Notes: generated by a model not told the origin, from the letters alone. A stretch of DNA of 41,748 bases from Fulvimarina sp. (GCA_002700095.1 PACL01000091.1:40619-82366); one strand, 5' to 3'; shown: positions 23,869 to 31,985, counted from the stretch's first letter. Translations and numbers: made by a program.

Positions 23869-24639
23869 TCAAGCCTTCCGCTTCGGCCGCAGCACGTGGA
23901 CGTGGCTCGCATCGTAGAGCTTGCTATCGATGAAGTCCTTCGCCCCCAGGGCCCGGCCGACGAAGATCAGCGCCGTGCGGGTGAGCTTGGCCTCCCGGGC
24001 GGCGCGGTGGAGTTCACCGAGGGTCGAGTGGATGAAGGCCTCGTCCTCCCAGCCGACCCGGTAGGCGATGATCGCCGGGCAGTCGTCCCCGTAAGCTTCG
24101 AGCGGCGTCAGCTCGCGCTGGATGTGCGGGATGTTGCGCACGGACAGGTGGATTGCCAGGGTCGCCCCGCTCCGCCCCAGGGTGGACAGCTCCTCTCCCG
24201 CGGGCATCGACGAAGACTTCATCGCCGTGCGGGTAAGGATCACCGTCTGGCAGATCTCCGGCACCGTCAGTTCGAGATTCAGGGCGGCGGCGGCCGCCGC
24301 GAAGGCCGGCACGCCGGGGGTGATGTCGAAGGGGATGCCGAGCGCGTCGAGCCGGCGAATCTGCTCGGCGATCGCGCCATAAAGCGAGGGATCGCCCGAA
24401 TGCACCCGCGCGACGTCCTCGCCGCGGCCATGCGCCGCCTCGATCTCGGCGATGATCTCGTCGAGCGTCAGCGGCGCGGTGTCGATCACCCTCGCCCCTT
24501 CCGGCGCGGCCTTCACCACCTCCTGCGGCACCAGCGAGCCGGCATAGAGGCAGACCGGGCAACGCTCGATCAGCCTCAGGCCGCGCACGGTGATGAGATC
24601 CGCCGCGCCGGGGCCCGCCCCGATGAAATGCACCGTCAT
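23869..24639 (-). CDS. cobM: Precorrin-4 C11-methyltransferase
   Basis: A 256-residue SAM-dependent tetrapyrrole methylase that methylates C11 of precorrin-4 in corrin synthesis. Motifs in order are VHFIGAGPGAADLITVRG, CLYAGSLVPQEVV, ARVHSGDPSLYGAIAEQIRR, ITPGVPAFAAAAAALN, and LAIHLSVRNIPHIQ, all characteristic of CobM/CbiF. The ATG at 24639 is preceded only by a weak purine-rich site; the frame extends upstream without family resemblance. It is convergent to cobK and divergent from bchI, sharing a 177-bp gap that contains a CrtJ/PpsR-like site. Confidence 0.94.
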   Translation of the reverse strand: MTVHFIGAGPGAADLITVRGLRLIERCPVCLYAGSLVPQEVVKAAPEGARVIDTAPLTLDEIIAEIEAAHGRGEDVARVHSGDPSLYGAIAEQIRRLDALGIPFDITPGVPAFAAAAAALNLELTVPEICQTVILTRTAMKSSSMPAGEELSTLGRSGATLAIHLSVRNIPHIQRELTPLEAYGDDCPAIIAYRVGWEDEAFIHSTLGELHRAAREAKLTRTALIFVGRALGAKDFIDSKLYDASHVHVLRPKRKA

Positions 24640-24733
24640 GGCTGCTCTGTCCTGCTTGTTTCGGTTCCCCCGCCTTCGATCACAGCCACGTCCCGCGCAC
24701 AACAGCGAGGGTCAGCGGGCAAGCCCGCGGCCG

Positions 24734-24751
24734 TGTCCAGCCGGATTGACA
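24734..24751. promoter_or_regulatory. Candidate CrtJ/PpsR site between cobM and bchI
   Basis: TGT-N12-ACA at 24734-24751, the consensus for the photosynthesis repressor CrtJ/PpsR. The right part is also a -35-like TTGACA (24746-24751) facing bchI, 65 bp before its start. Only one site is seen, unlike the paired sites near crtF and bchC, so the call is less certain. Confidence 0.5.
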
Positions 24752-24816
24752 GGTAATTGTCCACTTGATGAGAAACCGGCTTCTCAGGACGCGCGAAAGC
24801 CGCTAGCCTGTCGGCC

Positions 24817-25842
24817 ATGAGGATCGCCTTTCCCTTTGCTGCCATCGTCGGTCAGGACCAGATGAAGCTGGCCCTGTCGATCGCGGCCGTCGATCCGTCG
24901 ATCGGCGGCGTCCTGGTCTTCGGCGATCGCGGCACCGGCAAGTCGACCACGGTGCGCGCGCTGGCCGCTGTCTTGCCGCAGATGCAGGCGGTGCGCTGTC
25001 CCTATCATTGCGACCCGGCGCGTCCGGACGAGGCATGCGATACCTGCCGCTCACAGTCCGAGACGCAAAGGGCGCAGTCGAGCTTCACCCTGCAGGTTCC
25101 GGTGGTGGACCTGCCCTTGGGGGCGACGGAGGATCGGATCGTCGGCGCGCTCGATCTCGAACGGGCGCTGTCGGCCGGCGAGAAGCGCTTCGAGCCGGGG
25201 CTCCTGGCAAAAGCCCATCGCGGCTTTCTCTATATCGACGAGATCAACCTTCTCGAAGACCATCTGGTCGATCTCCTCCTCGACGTCGCGGCGTCCGGGG
25301 AAAACGTCGTCGAGCGCGAGGGGCTGAGCGTGCGCCATCCGGCCCGCTTCGTCCTCATCGGCAGCGGCAATCCGGAGGAAGGCGAGCTTCGCCCGCAGCT
25401 ACTCGATCGCTTCGGCCTCTCCGTCGAGGTGCGCACGCCGGGCGACCTGAAGACCCGTATCGAGGTGGTGAAGCGCCGGGACGCCTTCGAGCGCGACCCC
25501 GCCGGCTTCGTTGCCGCCTACGAGGCCGAGAACGCTCGGGTCCGCGACGCCATCGTCGCCGCCCGCGACCGTATCGGCTCGGTGGCCGTGCCGGACGAAT
25601 CGCTGGAAAAGGCGGCACAACTGTCGATCCGCCTCGGCACCGACGGACTTCGCGGCGAGCTGACGCTGATGCGGGCCGCACGGGCGCTGGCCGCCCTGCA
25701 GGGCGACGGCGAAGTGCTGTGGCCGCATCTGGCGAGCCTCGCCCCGCTCGCCCTGTCCCATCGCCTGCGCCGCGATCCGCTGGACGAGGCCGGTTCGGCG
25801 ACGCGCGTCGAACGCGCCGTCGGCGAACTCGCCGCGGCGTGA
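24817..25842 (+). CDS. bchI: Magnesium chelatase ATPase subunit I
   Basis: A 341-residue AAA+ subunit of the Mg-protoporphyrin chelatase, which with BchD forms the ATP-driven complex that assists BchH in inserting magnesium. FPFAAIVGQDQMKLAL opens the family region; Walker A is GDRGTGKST (36-44), Walker B LYIDEIN (138-144), and GSGNPEEGELRPQLLDRFGL carries sensor and arginine-finger residues. A four-cysteine cluster, CPYHC and CDTC at 61-77, sits after the first AAA helix. The stop overlaps bchD (GTGA). The conserved C-terminal ALSHRLRRDPLDEAGS is present. It opens the bchI-bchD-bchO operon. Confidence 0.96.
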   Translation: MRIAFPFAAIVGQDQMKLALSIAAVDPSIGGVLVFGDRGTGKSTTVRALAAVLPQMQAVRCPYHCDPARPDEACDTCRSQSETQRAQSSFTLQVPVVDLPLGATEDRIVGALDLERALSAGEKRFEPGLLAKAHRGFLYIDEINLLEDHLVDLLLDVAASGENVVEREGLSVRHPARFVLIGSGNPEEGELRPQLLDRFGLSVEVRTPGDLKTRIEVVKRRDAFERDPAGFVAAYEAENARVRDAIVAARDRIGSVAVPDESLEKAAQLSIRLGTDGLRGELTLMRAARALAALQGDGEVLWPHLASLAPLALSHRLRRDPLDEAGSATRVERAVGELAAA

Positions 25843-27746
25843 ACGCGCCCCGGCCGATCATGGGCCGCGCCCGCCCGGCCGCCGCCAATGACGGCGCCCC
25901 TCCCGAACGAGCCGCAGACCGGTCCGCCCCTGAAGACGGGCGGTCGCTCTTTCGCGAGGCGCTGACGGCGCTCGCCATCTTCGCCGTCGATCCGGGGATT
26001 GGTCTGAGGCTCGCCGCCCGGGCCGGGCCGGTGCGGCAGGTGGTTCTCGACCAGCTGCGGGCGGCTCTTCCCGAAGGTGTCTCGATGCGGAAGATGCCGA
26101 CCGGCATCTCCCAGGCCGCGCTTCTCGGCGGTCTCGACCTTTCCGCCTCGCTTCAGGCCGGCCGCCCGGTGCTGGAACGTGGCGTCTTGACCGCCGCCGA
26201 CGGCGGCATCGTCATCGCCGCCATGGCCGAGCGGATGGGCGAGGAATGCGCCGGACTGCTGGCCCTCGCCCTCGACCTTGGCACCGTCCCGATCGAGCGC
26301 GATGGCATTTCGGCCGAGGCCCCGGCTCGCATCGGCGTCCTCGCCCTCGACGAGGGGATGGAGCCGGACGAGGCGCCGCCGGACGCGCTCTGCGAGCGGC
26401 TCGGTCTGTGGCTGTCCCTCGATGGCGCCGACCCGCGCGGCGCCGTCGACGAGGACGGCAACCTAGCGGCCGGAACGATCCTCGCGGCGAGATCCCGCCT
26501 CGCATCCGTGCGCCCCGACGAGACGGCGATCGAGACGATCTGCCAGGCGGCGATGGCCTTCGGCATCGTTTCGCTCCGGGTCCCGAGCCTTGCCCTTCGC
26601 GCCGCCTGCGCCTCGGCCGCGCTGGCCGGGCGGCGGGTGCCCTCGCGCGGCGATCTCGACGCGGCGATCCGGCGGGTGCTCCTGCCCCGCGCAGTGACGA
26701 TGCCTGAGATGCCGGGCGAAGATGCCACCGAGGACGAACCCGACGACCAGGAGGATCGCGCGCCACCGGACGATCCACCGCCGCCCGATCCGCACATGTC
26801 CGAGAACCGCGACCCGGCCGAGATCGAGCCGCAGGAAGAGATCGACGTCGGGGCGATGGAGGCCACCCTTCCCGCCGATCTCCTCGCGTCGCTCGCCGCC
26901 ATGACGCGTCCGCCGCTGCAGCGCGCCGGCTCCGGCAGACGAGGCGCCTTTGCCGAGCGGGCCCGGCGCGGACGGGTGGTCGGCACGCGGCCCGGCGATC
27001 CGCGCCGCGACCGGCTCGACGTCGTCGCGACGCTGCGCGCCGCCGCCCCCTGGCAGAACCTGCGCCGGAGCGAGCGCGCCGAGAGCCTGCCGGGCACCGC
27101 GCACCGCCCCCTCGAAATTCGCAGCGCCGACATTCGCGTGCGCCGTCACCGCGGCAAGACCGAGACGGCGACGATCTTCGCCGTCGACGCCTCCGGCTCG
27201 GCCGCGCTCGCCCGCCTTGCCGAGGCCAAGGGCGCCGTCGAGCGCATCCTCGCCGACTGCTATGTGCGACGGGACCGCGTCGCGCTGGTCGCCTTCCGCG
27301 GCACCAGGGCCGACATTCTCCTCACCGAGACCAAGTCGCTGACGCGGGCCAAGCGATCGCTGGCTGCCCTGCCCGCCGGCGGCGGCACCCCGCTGGCGAG
27401 CGGCATCCTCGCCGCCCTCGATCTCGCCGCCGCCTCGGCGCGCGACGGGCGAACGCCGCTGATCGCCCTTCTCACCGACGGGCGGGCGAACATCGCCCTC
27501 AGCGGCGCTGCCGGACGGCCGCAGGCGATGGCCGACGCCAGCGATGCGGCGCGAGCGGTCCGCGCGCGCGGCATCGCCGCCCTCGTCATCGATCTCTCGC
27601 AGCGTCCGAGCGATCAGGCGCGGGAGATTGCCGCCGCCTTGGGGGGGACCTATCTGGCGCTGCCGCGGGCCGATTCGAAGGCCGTGTCCGATGCCATCGC
27701 GGCGGCTCCCCGTGGCCCGACGCCGCTCGGCGCGAGTCGGTCATGA
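25839..27746 (+). CDS. bchD: Magnesium chelatase subunit D
   Basis: A 635-residue partner of BchI. The N-terminal third is a degenerate AAA-like module without a working Walker A motif, as usual for BchD. An acidic, proline-rich linker follows around residues 290-325. The C-terminal integrin-I/VWA domain has the metal-site motif DASGS at about 450-454 and LTDGRANIAL further on; it contacts BchI and BchH. The GTG at 25839 overlaps the bchI stop by four bases; a later ATG at 25860 is an alternative start. The end overlaps bchO (ATGA), so bchI, bchD and bchO are coupled. Confidence 0.94.
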   Translation: MNAPRPIMGRARPAAANDGAPPERAADRSAPEDGRSLFREALTALAIFAVDPGIGLRLAARAGPVRQVVLDQLRAALPEGVSMRKMPTGISQAALLGGLDLSASLQAGRPVLERGVLTAADGGIVIAAMAERMGEECAGLLALALDLGTVPIERDGISAEAPARIGVLALDEGMEPDEAPPDALCERLGLWLSLDGADPRGAVDEDGNLAAGTILAARSRLASVRPDETAIETICQAAMAFGIVSLRVPSLALRAACASAALAGRRVPSRGDLDAAIRRVLLPRAVTMPEMPGEDATEDEPDDQEDRAPPDDPPPPDPHMSENRDPAEIEPQEEIDVGAMEATLPADLLASLAAMTRPPLQRAGSGRRGAFAERARRGRVVGTRPGDPRRDRLDVVATLRAAAPWQNLRRSERAESLPGTAHRPLEIRSADIRVRRHRGKTETATIFAVDASGSAALARLAEAKGAVERILADCYVRRDRVALVAFRGTRADILLTETKSLTRAKRSLAALPAGGGTPLASGILAALDLAAASARDGRTPLIALLTDGRANIALSGAAGRPQAMADASDAARAVRARGIAALVIDLSQRPSDQAREIAAALGGTYLALPRADSKAVSDAIAAAPRGPTPLGASRS

Positions 27747-28648
27747 GCGGGCGGCTCGACTTCTCCCGCGACGGCCGCGACTGGCCGCATCGCTCCGCGA
27801 GCCGCTTCGTCGAGGCGGGCGGCACGCGGTTCCACGTTCAGATCCTCGGGCACGAGGACGCTCCGCCCCTTCTCCTCCTCCACGGCACCGGCGCCTCGAC
27901 CCACTCGTTTCGCGACCTCGCGCCGATCCTTGCGGGCGACTTTCGGGTGATCATGCCGGACCTGCCCGGCCACGGCTTCACCGCGGCGCCGCGCTGGCGC
28001 CGCCCCTCGATCACCGGAATGGGCACCGCGCTCGCCGCCATGCTGAAGGCGTTGGGCGCCGAGCCGGTCCACGCCGCCGGCCATTCGGCGGGCGCCGCAA
28101 TCCTCCTGCGCATGGCCCTCGACGGACAGGTCGCGCCGCGCCGCATCGTCTCGCTGAATGGCGCGCTTCTGCCGTTTCCGGGCGTCGCGGCGCATCTCTT
28201 CCCGCGGCTCGCCAAGCTGCTCTTCCTCAATCCCGTCGCGCCGCGCTTCTTTTCCTGGCGGGCGCGCAACGGCCGGGCCGTCGCCCAGCTGATGGAAAGC
28301 ACCGGCTCGCGGCTGTCGCCGGAAGGCGTCGCCTATTACGAGCGCCTGCTCTCCTCCCCCGCCCATGTCGAGGGCGCCCTGTCGATGATGGCGAACTGGG
28401 ACCTCGAAGGCCTTCGCCGCGACCTGCCGCGACTGCTCGTGCCGCTGACGCTGGTCGTCGGCACCAGGGACCGGGCGATCCCGCCGGAAGTGTCGGCGCG
28501 CGTCGCGGGCATGGTCAGAAATGGCCGGGTCGAGACGCTCGCCGGCCTCGGTCATCTCGCCCACGAGGAGGCGCCGGAGCGGGTGGCGCGGGTGATGACG
28601 ACGGCCTTCGCGGACGACCTCGAGACGCATGATCTCGCCGCAGGCTGA
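27743..28648 (+). CDS. bchO: BchO, alpha/beta hydrolase of the Mg-chelatase operon
   Basis: A 301-residue alpha/beta-fold protein coupled to bchD by a four-base overlap. LLLLHGTGASTHSFRDLAP carries the oxyanion HG motif, the nucleophile serine is in HAAGHSAGAAILLRMAL, and the histidine lies in LAGLGHLAHEEAP near the end, so the hydrolase triad looks complete. bchO regularly follows bchD in purple bacteria and is regarded as an accessory to magnesium insertion, though its reaction is unknown. The 274 bp that follow hold only a small GGCGCCG hairpin (28772-28792) without a T-run. Confidence 0.92.
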   Translation: MSGRLDFSRDGRDWPHRSASRFVEAGGTRFHVQILGHEDAPPLLLLHGTGASTHSFRDLAPILAGDFRVIMPDLPGHGFTAAPRWRRPSITGMGTALAAMLKALGAEPVHAAGHSAGAAILLRMALDGQVAPRRIVSLNGALLPFPGVAAHLFPRLAKLLFLNPVAPRFFSWRARNGRAVAQLMESTGSRLSPEGVAYYERLLSSPAHVEGALSMMANWDLEGLRRDLPRLLVPLTLVVGTRDRAIPPEVSARVAGMVRNGRVETLAGLGHLAHEEAPERVARVMTTAFADDLETHDLAAG

Positions 28649-28922
28649 AGCGGTTCGTCGAGAGCCGTCGACGTCGATCAGCGGACCGGATCGCAACACC
28701 TGATCGGCGAACGCGGTCGCGGGACTCACCGACCTTTGCCGAAGCATGGTAAGAATGGGCCGCCTACCCGAGGCGCCGGATGACACGGCGCCGAGCCACG
28801 GCATCGGCTTGAGATCGGACGCGATCTTCGCCAGGCCCGATGCCTCTATTCACTGTGTCGGAGCGTCCGTCCTGCGTCTTTTCGAGGGCGCGGCGCTCCG
28901 AAGAACGACAGGTCTTTCCCCT

Positions 28923-29435
28923 ATGCGCCGACGTCCTTTCGCATGGCTCTCAATCATGGCTGCGATCATCGCCTCCGGATTCGGACAGCAGGTCACCCCG
29001 ACACTCGCTGCGGAATCGGCCGCGTCCGATGTCGCGGCGCTGCGGACCTGTCTCGAAGGAAGCGACGAGGCCGCCTGCATCGGCACGCTTTCCGATCCAT
29101 GCCAGGAGCGTCCGGACGGCTCGACCACGATGGGCATCGCCGCCTGCCTCCAGGAGGAGCAGGAGGCCTGGGACGTCATCCTGAACGAGCGCTACAAGGA
29201 CGCCATGGCCGATGCGCGCGCCACCGATGAGCGACTGCCGGAGATGGGGATCGATCCGGACGCGGCAGAAACCCTGCGCGCGGCCCAGCGCGCCTGGATC
29301 GCCTATCGCGACGCCGAATGCCAGCGGCTCTATGTCGCCAACAGCGAGGGCACCATCCGCAGCGTCGTCTATGCGAGCTGCCTCAACGAGATGACCGCGC
29401 GCCGCGCGATCGACCTTCGCCCCCAGGAGATGTGA
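28923..29435 (+). CDS. Exported LprI-like protein
   Basis: A 170-residue exported protein. A signal peptide (about residues 1-30, with FAWLSIMAAIIASGFGQQ and a cleavage site after LAA) precedes a domain of the lysozyme-inhibitor LprI family (DUF1311). The C-terminal AQRAWIAYRDAECQRLY with later VVYASCLNEMTARRA is the family signature; six cysteines in the mature part (as in TCLEGSDEAACIG, DPCQE and ACLQ) suggest disulfides. The ATG at 28923 begins the signal peptide; upstream in-frame starts would hide it. It lies between bchO and crtC, inside the photosynthesis cluster, but has no obvious photosynthetic role. Confidence 0.82.
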   Translation: MRRRPFAWLSIMAAIIASGFGQQVTPTLAAESAASDVAALRTCLEGSDEAACIGTLSDPCQERPDGSTTMGIAACLQEEQEAWDVILNERYKDAMADARATDERLPEMGIDPDAAETLRAAQRAWIAYRDAECQRLYVANSEGTIRSVVYASCLNEMTARRAIDLRPQEM

Positions 29436-29476
29436 TCCGCCCCGGGAGATGAGACGGCAGAGCGCCGCGGCGAGGC

Positions 29477-30346
29477 TCAGACGAACCGCCGCGGCATCCG
29501 GTAGGGCAGCATCATCTGGACAAGCGGATTGGCGAAGCGGTCGAGATCGACGCTCTCGTGGATCGCAGTGACGTCGCGGCCGAGCAGCCGCGTGCCGACG
29601 ACGGAGCGCGTGTAGAACGGCGAATCCTCCAGCGTTTCGAGCACCTTCGCCTCGACGCCGCGCTCGGCCCTCGTCGACCGCCGCATGCCCCAGAAGCTTT
29701 TCTTCAGCCGCGCGGGCGGCGGCGCCTCGAAGTCGGCGACGCCGGTCTTCGGATCGAAGCGGATGGCCAGCGAACAGGACTGGTCGTCCCGGTCGAGGAG
29801 GTCGTAGAGCACGACCGTGCCCTCCGGCACCGAGGCACGGCACCAGTTCCACCGGTGGAAGCTCTCCTCCAGCGGCACCTCGCCGGTGTTGAAGTCGAAA
29901 TAGCCGCTGCCGGACCACGATAGCGCCGGATGATCGAGCTCAACCTCGACCCGGGCGCAAGGGGCGATCGGCCACCAGCAGTGCCGCTGGTCCGCATCGA
30001 GCGCGACGGGATGGTTCACCACCGCCTCCGGATAGAGGCGGATGGTCCCCTTCACTCGCCGCGGGATCAGCGGCGAGATCTCGTCGATCGAGACGGTGAG
30101 GCCGGTGCCGTCCCAGCGCATCGCGCTCGGCCCGACCAACAGCGTCCCGGCGTCCCGGTGCAGCGCGTCGCGCCGGCGTTCGGTCATCGTCCAGCGCTTG
30201 CCCGCCGGTCCGGTCAGGGCGACGTTGATCGAGACGTGGTCCTCGGGACGCTTGCGCCCGGCCAAGCGGTAATAGGGCGAGAACACGCTGCCGACGAAGC
30301 CGATCAGCGTGAGGGAATGTTTGCCGTCGGCAGAAAGCGCGTCCAC
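29477..30346 (-). CDS. crtC: Carotenoid 1,2-hydratase CrtC; start uncertain
   Basis: CrtC adds water to the end groups of neurosporene or lycopene in the spheroidene/spirilloxanthin pathway. Recognisable stretches are FVGSVFSPYYRLAGRK, PEDHVSINVALTG, SGYFDFNTGEVPLEESFHRW and FWGMRRSTR. The coordinates begin at the GTG at 30346, the only usual start codon near the beginning, but the conserved N-terminus FDQSVPPGGYAWWYVDALS already starts at 30388, upstream of it. In that frame no ATG, GTG or TTG occurs between 30346 and an ATG at 30685 far inside crtD. The gene overlaps crtD and is surely cotranscribed with it. Either a non-standard start is used or the crtD/crtC junction has suffered an indel. 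Confidence 0.85.
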   Translation of the reverse strand: MDALSADGKHSLTLIGFVGSVFSPYYRLAGRKRPEDHVSINVALTGPAGKRWTMTERRRDALHRDAGTLLVGPSAMRWDGTGLTVSIDEISPLIPRRVKGTIRLYPEAVVNHPVALDADQRHCWWPIAPCARVEVELDHPALSWSGSGYFDFNTGEVPLEESFHRWNWCRASVPEGTVVLYDLLDRDDQSCSLAIRFDPKTGVADFEAPPPARLKKSFWGMRRSTRAERGVEAKVLETLEDSPFYTRSVVGTRLLGRDVTAIHESVDLDRFANPLVQMMLPYRMPRRFV

Positions 30347-31887
30347 ATACCACCAGGCATAGCCGCCCGGCGGGACGCTCTGGTCGAAGCGCGGGCCGAA
30401 AGGATAGCCTCCGCCGCGATCTTGCCCGACAGCGCCGCCATCGGCAGGCCGGCCCCGGGATGGGCGCTGCCGCCGCAGAGATAGAGGCCGGGCAGCTTCG
30501 TTCTGGCGCCGGGACGCCGGAACGAAGCCGTCGACCCATGCGAGGCCCGCCCGTAGAGCGCTCCGCCCGTCGCCGGAAAGCGTCTCTCGAAATCGGAGGG
30601 CGTCGAACGCGCCATCGCCGACCAGTCCGGCTGGTCGACCTCCAAACCCGAATCCCGAAGTCTCGAAAACGCCGCGCTCACGCATCGTTCGACCTCCCTT
30701 TCGCCGAAGCTGGTCATGTCGCCGTCGGCCGGCGCGTTGATGATCAGGAAAAGCCGCTCGCGGCCCCGTTCGATGGCATCCGCCGCCAGCGTGCCGCGAT
30801 CGTCGCGATCGCTGGCGCAGACATAGACCGTCGGGTCGGATGGCAGCCGCCGCTGGCGCAGGATCTCGTCGAACTCGCGCTCATAGTCGGCGGAGAAGAA
30901 CACGTTGTGGTGCAAGAGCGGCATGCCGCCGGTCCGCGCCTCGAAGGCGAGAGTGAGCGCCGAGAGCGAGCGCTCCTCCCGCCGCAGCGGTGGATCGACG
31001 GCGCCCTGCGCCGCTGGCCCGAAGAGCCCGGCGGACAGCGCCGCGACGTCGCCGTTCACCAGCACAACGTCGGCCGAAACGAACTCGCCATCCGAAAGGA
31101 CGACGCCGCTCGCCCGGCCGCCGGCCGTCTCGACCGCCGTAACGGGCGTGCCATAGCGGAGCTGCGCACCGCGCCGTTCGGCGAGCGCCGCCAGCGCTTC
31201 GGCCAGCCGCTTCATGCCGCCTTCGATCAGCCAGACGCCGGATTTCTCCACATGGGCGATCAGCATCAGGGTCGCCGGCGCGAGAAACGGCGAAGAGCCG
31301 TTGTAGGTCGCGTAGCGGGCAAACAGCTGGGCGAGCCGCGGATCGGAAAACCGTCCCGCCAGCGCCTTGGCGAGCGTCGTCTCGGCGCCGATCCGCAGGA
31401 TCGCCGGGAGGCCCAGCGGCCCGGCCCTGGCCATCAGGCCGAGCGGACCCGACGGGCGCGTCGCCCGCATGAAGATCGGCGACAGCGTCTCGAAAACGTT
31501 CTGAGCCTTGGCGCAGAAGGCGGCGTATTCCCCGGCCGACCGCGATCCGGCGAAGGCGGCGATCGCTGCTTCCGATCGCCCCTGGTCGGCGAAGAGGTCG
31601 AGCTTGCTGCCGTCGGCGAAGGCATGCCGCGCGATCGTCTGGGATGAGCGGAGCGTCAGGTGGTCGTCGAGACGCTCCCCCGCCATCGCGAAAATGTCAT
31701 CGAAGACGTCGCGCAAGGTGAAGACCGTCGGGCCGACATCGATCCGGCGACCGCCGACCGCGGCCTCGCGCAGCTTGCCGCCCGGCCCGTCGCCGGCCTC
31801 CAGGAGCGTCACGTCGAGCCCGGCCGAAGCGAGGCGCACTGCCGCCGCGAGCCCGCCGACCCCGGCTCCGACGATGGCTACGTGCAT
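30304..31887 (-). CDS. crtD: 1-Hydroxycarotenoid 3,4-desaturase CrtD
   Basis: A 527-residue FAD-dependent carotenoid desaturase of the CrtI/CrtD family. VAIVGAGVGGLAAAVRLASA is the dinucleotide fold, followed by LLEAGDGPGGKL and DVGPTVFTLRDVFDDIFA, the CrtD-type pattern rather than that of CrtI. The C-terminal FAD segment LYLCGGSAHPGAGLPMAALS is intact. It desaturates hydroxylated carotenoids made by CrtC. The ATG at 31887 has AAGGA upstream. About 30 residues rich in Arg and Ala follow the conserved end SGKIAAEAIL and overlap crtC; this tail is unusual. Divergent from crtF across 98 bp with two CrtJ/PpsR-like sites. Confidence 0.92.
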   Translation of the reverse strand: MHVAIVGAGVGGLAAAVRLASAGLDVTLLEAGDGPGGKLREAAVGGRRIDVGPTVFTLRDVFDDIFAMAGERLDDHLTLRSSQTIARHAFADGSKLDLFADQGRSEAAIAAFAGSRSAGEYAAFCAKAQNVFETLSPIFMRATRPSGPLGLMARAGPLGLPAILRIGAETTLAKALAGRFSDPRLAQLFARYATYNGSSPFLAPATLMLIAHVEKSGVWLIEGGMKRLAEALAALAERRGAQLRYGTPVTAVETAGGRASGVVLSDGEFVSADVVLVNGDVAALSAGLFGPAAQGAVDPPLRREERSLSALTLAFEARTGGMPLLHHNVFFSADYEREFDEILRQRRLPSDPTVYVCASDRDDRGTLAADAIERGRERLFLIINAPADGDMTSFGEREVERCVSAAFSRLRDSGLEVDQPDWSAMARSTPSDFERRFPATGGALYGRASHGSTASFRRPGARTKLPGLYLCGGSAHPGAGLPMAALSGKIAAEAILSARASTRASRRAAMPGGMWTRFLPTANIPSR

Positions 31888-31939
31888 CGCATCATCCTTC
31901 GAACCTTGGAGGAGAAGATTGACACGAGGGCGATCTGGT

Positions 31940-31957
31940 TGTCCAATAAAATTGACA
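31940..31957. promoter_or_regulatory. CrtJ/PpsR site 1 in the crtD/crtF gap
   Basis: TGT-CCAATAAAATTG-ACA, a perfect TGT-N12-ACA palindrome pattern with an AT-rich centre. It lies 46 bp before crtF and 53 bp before crtD on the other strand and contains TTGACA facing crtF. Together with site 2 it can control both divergent carotenoid operons. Confidence 0.75.
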
Positions 31958-31965
31958 GACTGCAC

Positions 31966-31983
31966 TGTCCAAAAGGATTGACG
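31966..31983. promoter_or_regulatory. CrtJ/PpsR site 2 in the crtD/crtF gap
   Basis: TGT-CCAAAAGGATTG-ACG, one base off the consensus, exactly 8 bp from site 1. It ends two bases before the crtF ATG and covers its AAGGA ribosome-binding site. On the minus strand it includes the TTGGAC of a possible crtD promoter with TTTATT 16 bp further. Confidence 0.65.
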
Positions 31984-31985
31984 CC

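Noticed and set aside
28746..28922. Upstream in-frame extension of the LprI-like gene
   Set aside because: It would place 59 residues before a clear signal peptide and shows no family similarity.
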